DNA of 64,000 bases from Armatimonadota bacterium (GCA_029781035.1 JAKOXK010000048.1:1-64000); one strand, 5' to 3'; counted from the first letter of the stretch, positions 33,510-44,168 are shown. Translations and numbers: made by a program. The notes: a model not told the origin generated them from the letters alone.

Positions 33510-35225
33510 TCATGGACGATCGGTCGGGGCGATCTGCTCAGGCATAGGGCTCTTGTTCGGTGGCGGGGTTCTCTCCTCTACCCTCGTGCGGAACAGACGA
33601 CCGATGATCGGAATGTCTGAAAGGAACGGAACGCAAACAACACGAACCGTGCCGCCAAGCTGCCCGAGTCGAATCCTCTGGGTCTGTTTGCCAACCGGGT
33701 CAACCATGACCGTTCGTTGATCCAAGGTGACTGGCGTGAGCGGGTCGACCCTTGTGCCACCCAACCCACCGGGGCGAGACTTCGCTGTGCGGGCCCGTAT
33801 GCCCGACACCGGATGACTTCTGGTGGCCACGGATGGCGTGGTTCCCTGAACCCGCTGGCGAGAACGAGGCACGGACATGGTGACAGCGGGCACAGCTGGG
33901 GCCACCCCCCTGACCGCCACTGGCGCCTCCGGTGCGCGAGCGTCAACGACGGACTCGTTGGGCGGCAACAGTCGGCCTGGAGCCAATTGGGGCGCAGCAG
34001 CCGGTGCGGCTTGCTGAGGCGCCGGGGTCTCTTCCACGGGTGGAATCATGTTCCCCGGACGATCATGGGGCGGTGCCAACCGGGCTGCCGGAGGCAGTGC
34101 CGGCACTGAGGGTGCCGCCGATCTGGATCGCTTGCGGGCTCTCCCATCCCGTATCCGTGCAACGTCTGGCTTGGTGTCGACCGCTGGTGCCGGTGCCAAG
34201 ACCGGTGCGGGCGGGGCTGATGTGGCGGGCGTCGGGGCGACCTGCGGGGCTGGGCTCATGGGCGCTGTCGGCGCTTGCTGCATCCGTGCCGAGGCGCCTG
34301 CGACGGCGATCGTCGCTGACGTGATGCCCAGCGCCAACAGCAGTCCACTGGCCGTAACCATGCCTTGTGCTCGCGTTCCTAGGATCCGCTTGACGCGGTG
34401 TTCGAGTGTTCTATGACTCATGATCGTGACTCCCAGGGAGCGGACTAACCCCCGTGGCTTTCTGCAAAGGCGGGCAGTCGCGACGAGGTGTCCGGCGTAG
34501 TCCGTCGCCGGGACGCCTGCTGCGACCACCCTTTCGTCCGCCGCGAGTTCGGCCTCGTCCCTCAGTGCGCGCCTGAGGAGCCAAACAAGCGGATGACACC
34601 AATAGACCGCAGCCAAGACGTTGGCGAACGCCGTCCAGACGCAGTCAAACCGATTGACGTGTGCGAGTTCGTGCATCAGGACGGCACGCCTTTGCTCAGC
34701 GGGCCAGGAGCCGAACTCCTGAGGCAGCGAGATGACTGGCCTGAGCGCTCCAGTGACAAGCGGAACTGGGGCCCTGCCCAACACGAACCGCACCGGGACT
34801 CGGAGCCTCATGGTCTCCGCAAGTTCCATCCCTTCCGCCTTGAGCCACTTCGGTGTGTTGCCACGGCGCAAGGAACGGACCAGTCTTGCTCCCAAAACCA
34901 CACGTCCGAGCAGTACGAGGACTCCAAGCAGCCACAAGCCGGTCACAAGGGAGAGCCAGTCAATACTGACCGACGCAACAGCAGGAGTCCCCGAGGCTCG
35001 CTGCACACCCTCCGCAACGCAGGCCGGTGACTGGAGTTGGATCGCCACCCAATGAGGCACGAACGGCCCAACCAAGGCCACGAGCACTGCCAATGCGAGA
35101 GTCGCCACCAGCAATGCATGCCTGGCGCTTGGGGCCGACCTTCGTAGCAGGCCGACAGCGACAAAGCCGAACAACAATACCGATGTGACTTTGGCGACGA
35201 GGAGTCCAAGTTCAGGCTGACTCAA
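33510..35225 (-). CDS. BlaR1/MecR1-type M56 membrane metallopeptidase with secretin-like C-terminal motif
   Basis: This 571-aa protein has about four N-terminal membrane segments and a cytoplasmic M56 zinc site 'HELAHVNRFDCVW' (HExxH) with 'DEAELAADERVVAAG'. A further membrane helix near 'MVTASGLLLALGITSATIAVAGASA' precedes a long Pro/Ala-rich, low-complexity extracytoplasmic region. It should cleave the adjacent BlaI repressor when its sensor is stimulated. There is no penicillin-binding domain, so the signal is not obviously a beta-lactam. The last 40 residues contain 'VPFLSDIPIIGRLFR', like the end of secretin proteins. TTG start overlaps the blaI stop (TTGA). Confidence 0.88.
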   Translation of the reverse strand: MSQPELGLLVAKVTSVLLFGFVAVGLLRRSAPSARHALLVATLALAVLVALVGPFVPHWVAIQLQSPACVAEGVQRASGTPAVASVSIDWLSLVTGLWLLGVLVLLGRVVLGARLVRSLRRGNTPKWLKAEGMELAETMRLRVPVRFVLGRAPVPLVTGALRPVISLPQEFGSWPAEQRRAVLMHELAHVNRFDCVWTAFANVLAAVYWCHPLVWLLRRALRDEAELAADERVVAAGVPATDYAGHLVATARLCRKPRGLVRSLGVTIMSHRTLEHRVKRILGTRAQGMVTASGLLLALGITSATIAVAGASARMQQAPTAPMSPAPQVAPTPATSAPPAPVLAPAPAVDTKPDVARIRDGRARKRSRSAAPSVPALPPAARLAPPHDRPGNMIPPVEETPAPQQAAPAAAPQLAPGRLLPPNESVVDARAPEAPVAVRGVAPAVPAVTMSVPRSRQRVQGTTPSVATRSHPVSGIRARTAKSRPGGLGGTRVDPLTPVTLDQRTVMVDPVGKQTQRIRLGQLGGTVRVVCVPFLSDIPIIGRLFRTRVEERTPPPNKSPMPEQIAPTDRP

Positions 35226-35611
35226 CGATCCCGCTCCCTACGAGACTTCTCGATCAAATCCACCAAACGGTCAAGCTCGTCGATGGTCAGTCGCCGCTCT
35301 GAACTTGACAGCAGGCTCGCGACCGTCTGTTCGACTGAACCCTCGAAAAACGTCTTCACGAGACCGGAAAGGGCCGATGCGGCAGCCTGCTCCTTCGGGA
35401 CGGCGGGCCTGAAGACGTAACGCACCCCGTCCTGGCGATAGGAGACCCGACCCTTCTCACTGAGCACACGGAGCATGCCCCGAACCGCGTTGTAGTTCAG
35501 GTCCTCACCCAAGGCTTCTTGCACCTCCGCAACCGTCGCTTCGCCCAGCGAGTAGAGCGTGTCCATCACCTGCCGCTCCCGCTTGCTTAAGGGACCGTAT
35601 CCACCAGGCAT
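35222..35611 (-). CDS. BlaI/MecI-family repressor
   Basis: This 129-aa protein has a winged-helix domain 'LSKRERQVMDTLYSLGEATVAEVQEAL', 'NYNAVRGMLRVLSEKGRVSYRQDGVRYVF' and a C-terminal dimerisation helix region ('SSERRLTIDELDRLVDLIEKSRRERDR'). It is a dimeric DNA-binding repressor inactivated by proteolysis through the M56 partner encoded next (4-nt overlap). Two identical dyads over its own promoter suggest autoregulation. The AATAAT box 6 nt before the ATG makes the mRNA leaderless. Confidence 0.93.
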   Translation of the reverse strand: MPGGYGPLSKRERQVMDTLYSLGEATVAEVQEALGEDLNYNAVRGMLRVLSEKGRVSYRQDGVRYVFRPAVPKEQAAASALSGLVKTFFEGSVEQTVASLLSSSERRLTIDELDRLVDLIEKSRRERDR

Positions 35612-35626
35612 GCAAGAATTATTGCA
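35611..35626. promoter_or_regulatory. BlaI-type operator, site 1
   Basis: TGCAA-GAATTA-TTGCA overlaps the blaI start codon and -10 box. It has the same half-sites and 6-nt spacer as site 2, 31 bp away. Confidence 0.65.
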
Positions 35627-35646
35627 CAGAATCCCGCTATTTGCAA
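35618..35646 (-). promoter_or_regulatory. blaI promoter, leaderless type
   Basis: On the minus strand TTGCAA (35646-35641), a 17-nt spacer and AATAAT (35623-35618) are followed by 6 nt and ATG 35611. Confidence 0.7.
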
Positions 35647-35657
35647 TTTTTTTTGCA
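35642..35657. promoter_or_regulatory. BlaI-type operator, site 2
   Basis: TGCAA-TTTTTT-TTGCA covers the -35 box of the blaI promoter; it is identical in half-sites and spacing to site 1. Confidence 0.65.
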
Positions 35658-35852
35658 CGTTACGCATTCCAAGCACCGACCGTCCTTGCATTGAGGACTC
35701 GGACGACATAGCCAGACGACATCGTGCATTGTCTTGGCGAACCGACCCGTCAAGCCTCAAAGGGCTGGGACTCCCAGCGGCTCAAGAGGGGACGTGCTCG
35801 ACAGAAGAGTGGGACTCCTGGCTTGATCCGAATTGAACTAAGGAACCAGAAC

Positions 35853-37631
35853 ATGACACTCACGAACATGAAAGCAATGACGGTGACACTTCTAGCCGTC
35901 GGGCTGTGGTGCGTCGGCGGGTGCCAACCCGTACGCTATGTCCTCGATGCCAAAACGGAATGGGTCAGTGGCGTCCGCATGACACCGTACACCGAATACA
36001 GCTACTTCAAAGTAGACGCCACCGGGAGCAAGACCATACTGTGGCACGAGAGGCGTATGGAGGCATATGCTAGGCACTGGGTCTCGGAAACCGGAGCCCT
36101 ATGGGTGATGACGAAGCCCTTTATCGGCCCGGGTGGAGCGGGTGGAGTCTGGTACGGTGATCCCTCGGGTGGAGAAGCAGGGCAGTGGCCCCGATACGGC
36201 TTGTCCTCGCTCGTCGATGACGATCACGAAGCCAAGGGCTTGACCGGACGGACCGTGACGCTCAGGACGGGAATCGCCGACGAACTGATAGTGAGCAACC
36301 CGCGGGGCAAGGAGGCCCGTTTGATCGCTTTCAAACCTGCGAGTGGGTTGCCTGTACAGCACGTCCAATTCACTCGTGAGCCATCTCAAACGGCCGACTC
36401 GCCAGGGATCCTCGAACAAACGCTACGGGATCTCTCATACAAGACACCGAGCATACGGCAAGTCGGATGGTCGCCCGGAACGTATGAAATGGAGGCCGCA
36501 CGCACAACGCCAGGCGGCCCGCCACGGTTCTGGCTCCTCTCCGTGAACAACCCCGAGTCTGTCCGCAAGGGACTAGAGGGAACGATCGCCTTCGAGCACA
36601 TGTGGGCATCCAAACCCACTCTTCTCAAGTACACACCATCCGGATACCTCGTCGCCTTCGTCTTTGACGACACCAAGTCCCCCGGGACGGCGGTTCTGAG
36701 CGTGTTCGACCACTCGACCAAGAACTACACGGCCGATCTCCTCCAACTGGGCGGTTTTGCGTCGTCACGCGAGGCCAGAAGAAGCATTGACCTGGACCGT
36801 GGTGTCTCATGGTCGTGTCCCAGCTCATCCTGGATGACCCTCCAGGATCGGTACGACATCCTGTACGGTCGCGGTCATGAGACGCTTGATTTCTTCGACC
36901 GATCCGGCAAACGCTACGTACTCGATATTTCGACCGCGGACAACAGGAAATCGACTTATTCCTTCCGTGTACAAACCGGACTTCAGGCCCGTAAGCCCCT
37001 AAGTTTCCAGGACGAGGCTACACCGGTGGTCTGGCAACGAACGGCCAGTTCACCGCACGGCACGTTCCATGTGAGCGCCTCAAAGCGGGCATACAGCAAG
37101 TGCTACGCTGGTTGGACTGACGATCCAGTCTTCATCCTCCTCACTGCCGATCTGCCGGACAATGGAAGGACTACACGAGTCGAGGTCTGGAGCAGCACCG
37201 AATATGGTGACGTCTATCCAGCAGTGTCCGACAGTGGGCGCGTGTTCCTCTTGAGCCTCAACGGAGCTTCGGGCAAGGCCAGCCTTGGGCAAAGGGACCA
37301 CGCCACGATCCAAATCGGGGGTCCGGGCGCGCAGGGGATCGGCGGTCTCGAACTCCTTGGCCAGAACACGTGGGTCGACACGGGCGGAAGCTACTCGACT
37401 TGCGCAGAAGCGGTGCGAGGCATCAAGTGGGATCAGATGCGCATTGTCTCACGTGGAATCCTATCGACTCGGAACTATGACGGTTTACCCTTACCGGCAT
37501 GGAGCATCGAGGAGTTCACGATCCCCCAGGACAACGGTCGCACCATCCATGAGGCGATCGTCGGTGACAAGCTAGCACCCAAGAGGATTTTGCCAGACGG
37601 AAAGAAGGTCTTGGATCTACCCGAGGGGTAG
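35853..37631 (+). CDS. Lipoprotein of unknown function
   Basis: This 592-aa protein has a lipoprotein signal ('MTVTLLAVGLWCVGGC', Cys acceptor near residue 22 or 23). The long mature part is beta-rich with repeated 'D..G...V..' patterns that could be a propeller; no catalytic motif is recognised. ATG 35853 is supported by AAGGA 8 nt upstream; the open frame before it (from 35724) reads poorly. It ends immediately beside the tRNA-Cys gene on the opposite strand. It is divergent from blaI across about 240 bp. Confidence 0.75.
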   Translation: MTLTNMKAMTVTLLAVGLWCVGGCQPVRYVLDAKTEWVSGVRMTPYTEYSYFKVDATGSKTILWHERRMEAYARHWVSETGALWVMTKPFIGPGGAGGVWYGDPSGGEAGQWPRYGLSSLVDDDHEAKGLTGRTVTLRTGIADELIVSNPRGKEARLIAFKPASGLPVQHVQFTREPSQTADSPGILEQTLRDLSYKTPSIRQVGWSPGTYEMEAARTTPGGPPRFWLLSVNNPESVRKGLEGTIAFEHMWASKPTLLKYTPSGYLVAFVFDDTKSPGTAVLSVFDHSTKNYTADLLQLGGFASSREARRSIDLDRGVSWSCPSSSWMTLQDRYDILYGRGHETLDFFDRSGKRYVLDISTADNRKSTYSFRVQTGLQARKPLSFQDEATPVVWQRTASSPHGTFHVSASKRAYSKCYAGWTDDPVFILLTADLPDNGRTTRVEVWSSTEYGDVYPAVSDSGRVFLLSLNGASGKASLGQRDHATIQIGGPGAQGIGGLELLGQNTWVDTGGSYSTCAEAVRGIKWDQMRIVSRGILSTRNYDGLPLPAWSIEEFTIPQDNGRTIHEAIVGDKLAPKRILPDGKKVLDLPEG

Positions 37632-37707
37632 TGGAGGCGCCGAGCGGATTCGAACCGCTGGATGAGGGTTTTGCAGACCCTTCCCTTAACCACTTGGGTA
37701 CGGCGCC
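37632..37707 (-). tRNA. tRNA-Cys (anticodon GCA) with encoded CCA
   Basis: On the minus strand the gene starts GGCGCCG and ends CGGCGCC-T-CCA: a 7-bp acceptor stem, discriminator U73 (a cysteine identity base) and genome-encoded CCA. The anticodon stem AGGGT/ACCCT encloses CTGCAAA with anticodon GCA, and the T-arm has GGTTCGAATCC. The 3' CCA abuts the stop codon of the lipoprotein gene on the other strand. Confidence 0.97.
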
Positions 37708-37718
37708 AGGCCACCTGA

Positions 37719-39836
<2,118 letters not shown>

Positions 39837-39842
39837 CTCTCA

Positions 39843-40757
39843 ATGCGACGAACCTACCTGACCCATCAGGCGACCGGCGGACTGGACGTTCGCTTGTCCG
39901 TGTTTTGTGGGCAGGTGTTCCGATGGACGGAACGGCTAGACGGGTCACTAGTTGGCGTTGACGGCGACTCTTGGTGGCTCGTGACTCCGGCAGACGACGG
40001 TATCTTCCTAGAGGGCAGCGGCGAGCCTTCGAGTTTCGCAAAGCTCTTTCGGCTGGATGAGGACTGGCAAGAGGCGTCGGCCTTCGTCCGAGGCCGAGTA
40101 CCCGAGTTAGGCCCCATGATGGACGCCTTGCCTGGGCTCCGACTGATGGCACCGGGCGACGCCGTTGAAGAGACGTTCAGCTTCCTCTGCACCAGCAACA
40201 ACCACCTTTCCCGCATCAAATCGATGGTCGAGAAGCTTTCTGCGTACGGACCGGTTCTGACTGAGTTGGATGGAACTCGCCTTTATCGTTTTCCCACCGT
40301 CGAGGAAATCGCGGCGATTCCTGAGGGCGAGTTGCGGTCGCAGGGCTTTGGCTACCGGGCCGCCACGATCCCTCGCGCTGCAGCCCAGATTTGCGAGAAA
40401 GGGGGCCAAGACTGGCTGAGAGGCTTATCGTATGTGAGCTACGAAGAGGCCCGATGGAGCTTGCTCAGCCTGGCAGGTGTCGGGCCAAAGCTCGCTGACT
40501 GTATCTGCCTGTTCGCACTTGGGTACACCGAAGCGGTGCCAGTCGACACCCATGTCTGGCAGGCCTTCACCCGTCTGTGGTTCCCCGAGCTGCAAGGCGC
40601 ACCCTTGACTCCGGCGCGAGTCGAACTGGTCACCCGCCCATTCAGAGATCTCTTGGGAAGACATGCCGGCTGGGCCCACCAGTTCCTTTTCTATGAGAAC
40701 CTCTTGAACTGGCGCCAAAGGCGGGCGTCGACAGGCGGGCCCGCCGACCTGCCTTAA
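39843..40757 (+). CDS. 8-oxoguanine DNA glycosylase/AP lyase (OGG1 type)
   Basis: This 304-aa HhH-GPD protein has the N-terminal OGG_N domain ('SVFCGQVFRWTERLDGSLVGV') and a 'TSNNHLSRIK' motif diagnostic of OGG1. The HhH 'LAGVGPKLADCICLFALG' gives catalytic Lys216, and 'VPVDTHVWQ' gives Asp235. It excises 8-oxoguanine opposite C and cleaves the backbone. The OGG1 form, rather than Fpg/MutM, is uncommon in bacteria. It lies 6 nt after ligA, so excision and ligation activities are co-transcribed. Confidence 0.92.
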   Translation: MRRTYLTHQATGGLDVRLSVFCGQVFRWTERLDGSLVGVDGDSWWLVTPADDGIFLEGSGEPSSFAKLFRLDEDWQEASAFVRGRVPELGPMMDALPGLRLMAPGDAVEETFSFLCTSNNHLSRIKSMVEKLSAYGPVLTELDGTRLYRFPTVEEIAAIPEGELRSQGFGYRAATIPRAAAQICEKGGQDWLRGLSYVSYEEARWSLLSLAGVGPKLADCICLFALGYTEAVPVDTHVWQAFTRLWFPELQGAPLTPARVELVTRPFRDLLGRHAGWAHQFLFYENLLNWRQRRASTGGPADLP

Positions 40758-40816
40758 ATGATCGAAGGCCCCGCCGATCGACTCAGCGAAGCCCTCGAAA
40801 CCGTGGACTAGTCGGA

Positions 40817-41140
40817 CTACGACTCGCCCTGTGTGTGACCGAAGAACGGTTCAAACGGGATGAGGCCAAGCCTTGTCGCCGCTCGCAGGGCCTGCACCCT
40901 GTTGTTCACCTGCAACTTCTGATAGATGTTGGCTAGGTGAAAATCCACCGTCCGTTTTGACACGACCATTCGGTCGGCAGCCTCTTGGCTGCTGTGACCC
41001 TGCGCGATGAGGCTCAAAACCTTGACTTCCGTCGGCGTGAGCCTAACGCCTCGGGGCGATTCGCTAGATCTACTCGTTCCTGGCATTGCCATAACCCATC
41101 CCTCGCTTCGGATTGCTTTCTTGCCGCCTGTGAGTCTCAT
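40817..41140 (-). CDS. Small LuxR-type HTH protein
   Basis: This 107-aa protein has a GerE-type HTH 'RLTPTEVKVLSLIAQGHSSQEAADRMVVSKRTVDFHLANIYQKLQVNN' that fills most of the length. There is no receiver or sensor domain, so it is a stand-alone DNA-binding protein. Internal Met codons (17, 19) could be the true start. Target genes are unknown. It is divergent from the region that holds a strong terminator without an obvious gene. Confidence 0.85.
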   Translation of the reverse strand: MRLTGGKKAIRSEGWVMAMPGTSRSSESPRGVRLTPTEVKVLSLIAQGHSSQEAADRMVVSKRTVDFHLANIYQKLQVNNRVQALRAATRLGLIPFEPFFGHTQGES

Positions 41141-41462
41141 TCCATGTTCTCAGTAGGATTTGAGATAGTCCGTCGAGAAATGTGCGAACGCCATCGAGAG
41201 GATGCCGTCAGACGTCTCCGTCCGCTCTGCCTCTCGTCCCCGACCCAGTTCCTCTCGCCGCCAACCTTGGCTTTCACAAGTACTTCGATACGCTTGACCC
41301 GGCAAATGTTCCGGGCTCAAAGCTGACTCCCTCTACATACTAAGACACCTCAGACGCTTTCGCAAGTTCAAACGGCCAAAAGTCCGGGGCCTAATTTCCA
41401 AAGCTCCGAAATCCAGTAGCCCTGGCAGGGTGACGGGCCCATGAACACGGAATGAGTTAGAC

Positions 41463-41512
41463 GGCAGGTCGTCGGACCACGCTGCCGCCCGGTCCGACGC
41501 CTGTCGTTTTTT
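41463..41512 (+). terminator. Strong intrinsic terminator
   Basis: GGCAGG and CGTCGGACC (41463-41478, one bulged T) pair with GGTCCGACG and CCTGTC (41491-41505), forming a 15-bp stem with a 12-nt loop, followed after one G by TTTTTT (41507-41512). Confidence 0.85.
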
Positions 41513-41532
41513 ATCCGGGAGCCTCCAGACGG

Positions 41533-41538
41533 TACCCT
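41533..41538 (+). promoter_or_regulatory. -10 box, leaderless type
   Basis: TACCCT is followed by 7 nt and ATG 41546 of the dipeptidase gene. Confidence 0.4.
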
Positions 41539-41545
41539 CCGACCC

Positions 41546-42943
41546 ATGGCCTCGGACAATGTTGCTCGGCTCCACGCCTGGCTGAAAGCCCACGAACAGC
41601 AGTTACTCGACGACTACCGTCGACTGCTTCAAGTCCCTTCGATCGAAAGCGAACCCGCGCCAGGATCCCCGTTTGGCGAGATGAACCGCAGAGCCTTGGA
41701 TCTGATGCTCGGACTTGCGGAATCCTCCGGCATGGCCACAAAGGATCTTGAGGGCTACTGCGGGTGGGCAGAGTTTGGAAAGGGTGAACGGTTGGTGGTC
41801 ACACTCGGCCACCTTGACGTCGTCCCAGTCGGGCCGGGCTGGAAGCACGAGCCTTTCGGCGCCGAGATTGAAGACGGCTATGTGTACGCCAGGGGTGCCG
41901 TGGACGACAAAGGCCCGACGATCGCCTCGTTCTACGCGTGTCGGGCCATCCAAGAGTCCTTCCCGGACCTTCCTGCCCGAATCAGGTCCGTCTTCGGCTG
42001 CAATGAGGAGAGCGGCTTCCAGTGCGTCGCCAGGTACGTCAAGACCGAGGAGCCACCGACCTATGGCGTCGCTCCAGACTCAGGCTGGCCTTGTATCCAT
42101 GGGGAAAAAGGCATCGCCAACTTCGTGATCGAGCGGCCCCTCATCGTTGGCGAGCTTGAGTTGATCGAGGTCGAGGGAGGTCAGAGGCCCAATATCGTCA
42201 TCGACTCCTGCCGGGCACGAGCTCGGGTGAACGGCCCGACGGCACGAGCGTTTGTGGAGTCCAAGGTGGCCGACAGATGGGACCGGAACCTCGATGTCGC
42301 TTGGCAAGGCGACGAACTCATTGTCTCGGCCCGAGGCAAAGCGGCCCATGGCGCCTTTCCCATGGGAGGCGACAGTGCCGCCACGCGGGTTTTTAGATTC
42401 CTGCGAGAGATCGCCCCGCTCTCCAATCAGCGGGAGTACGACCACTTGCTCATGATCTGCCACATTGGTGGGGATGGGCTCGGCATCGCAGGGTCGGACG
42501 AGGCCAGCGGAGCCCTCACTGCCAACATGGGAATCGTCCGCACCCTGAACGGCAACCTGCAGCTCACGGTCAATGTCCGCTATCCTGTCACTTGGAAAGG
42601 GGCCGAACTACAAGCCAGGTGCAAAAAGAAGCTCGCTGAATACGAGAACGGATTCACGATCGCCAGTTTCTCTGACTCGCCGCCTCTCTACTTCCCCGTC
42701 GACCATCCTTTGGTCAAGACTATTTGCGAGGTCTATCGTGAGGAGACAGGGGACACGAAGGAGCCTGGGACGATGGGCGGCGGAACCTACGCCCGCGCCA
42801 TCCCGAACACAGTCAGTATCGGCACCGGCTGGGACGGCGACGGCGACGCCCACGAAACTGACGAGCGCTGTGCCATCGAGAGCCTGTTCAAAATGAGCCG
42901 GATCTACGCCCATCTCTTCTATCGACTCGCGACCATGGATTGA
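41546..42943 (+). CDS. M20-family dipeptidase (PepV-like)
   Basis: This 465-aa protein has a two-zinc site: His/Asp in 'TLGHLDVVPVG', bridging Asp in 'GAVDDKGP', the Glu pair in 'GCNEESGF', Asp in 'APDSGWP' and His in 'GDAHETDE'; 'GKAAHGAFPMGG' belongs to the lid/dimerisation domain. It hydrolyses dipeptides or N-acyl amino acids in the cytoplasm. It is followed by an MFS transporter 7 nt later, suggesting an uptake-and-cleavage or cleavage-and-export pair. Confidence 0.92.
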   Translation: MASDNVARLHAWLKAHEQQLLDDYRRLLQVPSIESEPAPGSPFGEMNRRALDLMLGLAESSGMATKDLEGYCGWAEFGKGERLVVTLGHLDVVPVGPGWKHEPFGAEIEDGYVYARGAVDDKGPTIASFYACRAIQESFPDLPARIRSVFGCNEESGFQCVARYVKTEEPPTYGVAPDSGWPCIHGEKGIANFVIERPLIVGELELIEVEGGQRPNIVIDSCRARARVNGPTARAFVESKVADRWDRNLDVAWQGDELIVSARGKAAHGAFPMGGDSAATRVFRFLREIAPLSNQREYDHLLMICHIGGDGLGIAGSDEASGALTANMGIVRTLNGNLQLTVNVRYPVTWKGAELQARCKKKLAEYENGFTIASFSDSPPLYFPVDHPLVKTICEVYREETGDTKEPGTMGGGTYARAIPNTVSIGTGWDGDGDAHETDERCAIESLFKMSRIYAHLFYRLATMD

Positions 42944-42950
42944 CTTCTCG

Positions 42951-44144
42951 GTGAACCCGGAATCAGCGATGCGTCGGAAAATGGGCAGCACCGGGGAGCG
43001 GGCAGTACTCGCCCTTGCCTTTCTCGACCTGCTTGGCTTCGGCATGCTGATCCCGGACATCCAACTGCGCGCCGAAGCATGGGGCGCCCCAGGATGGATG
43101 ATCGGGGGGCTCCTGAGCAGCACCTTCTTGATCCAGTTCCTCGTTTCTCCGCGATGGGGGCACTTGAGCGACGCTGTGGGGCGCAAGCCTGTCATCGTCG
43201 GTTGCACAGTGCTGTCGGCACTCTCCATGGCCGTGTACGCGATGGCCACAAACCCGGGGATGATCCTCGTTAGCCGGATCCTCGCCGGAGTCGGAGCCGC
43301 CAACATAGCTGTGGCTCAGGCTTATGTCGCGGACTCCTCAGACCCGGGTTCGAAAGTGGCGGCCATGGGGAGGGTCGGATCAGCCGTCTCCGCCGGGCTC
43401 ATCTTCGGCCCAGCTTTGGGCGGGTGGTTGGCTTCAATCGGTGGCAACCACCTTCTTGGTGCTGTCGCCGCCACGGCGTCTTGTGCCGGTGCCGCGATCG
43501 CCGCGTTCGCCCTGCCCCGAATCCAACCCAAGCCACGGGAATCACAGGAGAGGGCCTCCATACGAGACCTACTGCCAATACCTGGGCTGGCACGCACCGT
43601 CTTCGTCATCGCCGTCAGCTGGTTCGCACTCGCAATGCTGGAGGGCACGTTTGGCCGACTCATTGAGTCAAGCCTAGGCTATGGCCAGTTCGAATTCGGC
43701 GTGATCTTCGCTTTTGAGTCCATGGTGACGTTTGGCGCCCAAGCGTTTCTTGTGGATCGACTGTCGAAGAGGCGGTCGACCCGGGCCAACCTCCGGGCAT
43801 CGTATCTCCTGATGGGTGTAGGACTCGTCTCCTTTCCCTGGGCTCCCAGCTTCGCCTTCCTGCTTGTTGGTTCGTTCCTCTTCGCGGTAGGTTCCGGAGT
43901 GGCCAACCCGACGGCCAACGCCCTGTGCAGTTCTCTTACTCCTGACGACAGACAAGGACAGTTGTTCGGCCTGCTCCAGTCCGCCCGGTCGTTGGGCTAT
44001 TTGCTGGGGCCATCCCTGGGGGGCGCGCTCTTCGACGTCTGGCACGCTGGCCCCTACGTTTTGGCTGCGCTCATCTGTTGTGTCGCGGCCATGGCCGTTC
44101 CGCGAATCAGGGTCGAACTAGGTCTGATCACCGAAAAGCTCTGA
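42951..44144 (+). CDS. Major facilitator superfamily transporter
   Basis: This 397-aa protein has twelve hydrophobic segments. Motif A is seen as 'RWGHLSDAVGRKPVI' after helix 2, and 'SAGLIFGPALGGWLA' is the antiporter-like motif C region in helix 5. It is probably a drug or metabolite exporter. GTG 42951 lies 7 nt after the dipeptidase stop, so the two genes form one transcript; ATG 42969 is an alternative start. The substrate is not predictable. Confidence 0.9.
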   Translation: MNPESAMRRKMGSTGERAVLALAFLDLLGFGMLIPDIQLRAEAWGAPGWMIGGLLSSTFLIQFLVSPRWGHLSDAVGRKPVIVGCTVLSALSMAVYAMATNPGMILVSRILAGVGAANIAVAQAYVADSSDPGSKVAAMGRVGSAVSAGLIFGPALGGWLASIGGNHLLGAVAATASCAGAAIAAFALPRIQPKPRESQERASIRDLLPIPGLARTVFVIAVSWFALAMLEGTFGRLIESSLGYGQFEFGVIFAFESMVTFGAQAFLVDRLSKRRSTRANLRASYLLMGVGLVSFPWAPSFAFLLVGSFLFAVGSGVANPTANALCSSLTPDDRQGQLFGLLQSARSLGYLLGPSLGGALFDVWHAGPYVLAALICCVAAMAVPRIRVELGLITEKL

Positions 44145-44156
44145 GGCGGCCACTGC

Positions 44157-44162
44157 TAGAAT
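44157..44162 (+). promoter_or_regulatory. -10 box, leaderless type
   Basis: TAGAAT is followed by exactly 6 nt and ATG 44169. Confidence 0.6.
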
Positions 44163-44168
44163 CCTCGC

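Larger units (their letters stand above)
41141..41545. other. 400-bp intergenic region with a plus-strand terminator but no recognised gene
   Basis: No coding frame here is convincing. A strong intrinsic terminator for plus-strand transcription sits at 41463-41512, yet the nearest plus-strand gene upstream ends at 40757. A CATACT box at 41336-41341 could start a transcript of roughly 165 nt. I do not see signatures of SRP RNA, tmRNA, RNase P or a recognisable 6S RNA. Confidence 0.5.

Noticed and set aside
33510-35611. Beta-lactam resistance (BlaR1-BlaI) locus
   Set aside because: No beta-lactamase or penicillin-binding sensor domain is present; M56/BlaI pairs of this kind are common general signalling units.
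41141-41515. SRP RNA, tmRNA, RNase P RNA or 6S RNA
   Set aside because: The conserved SRP loop, tmRNA ends, RNase P core motifs and the long 6S-type closing stem were not found; only an unnamed candidate transcript remains.
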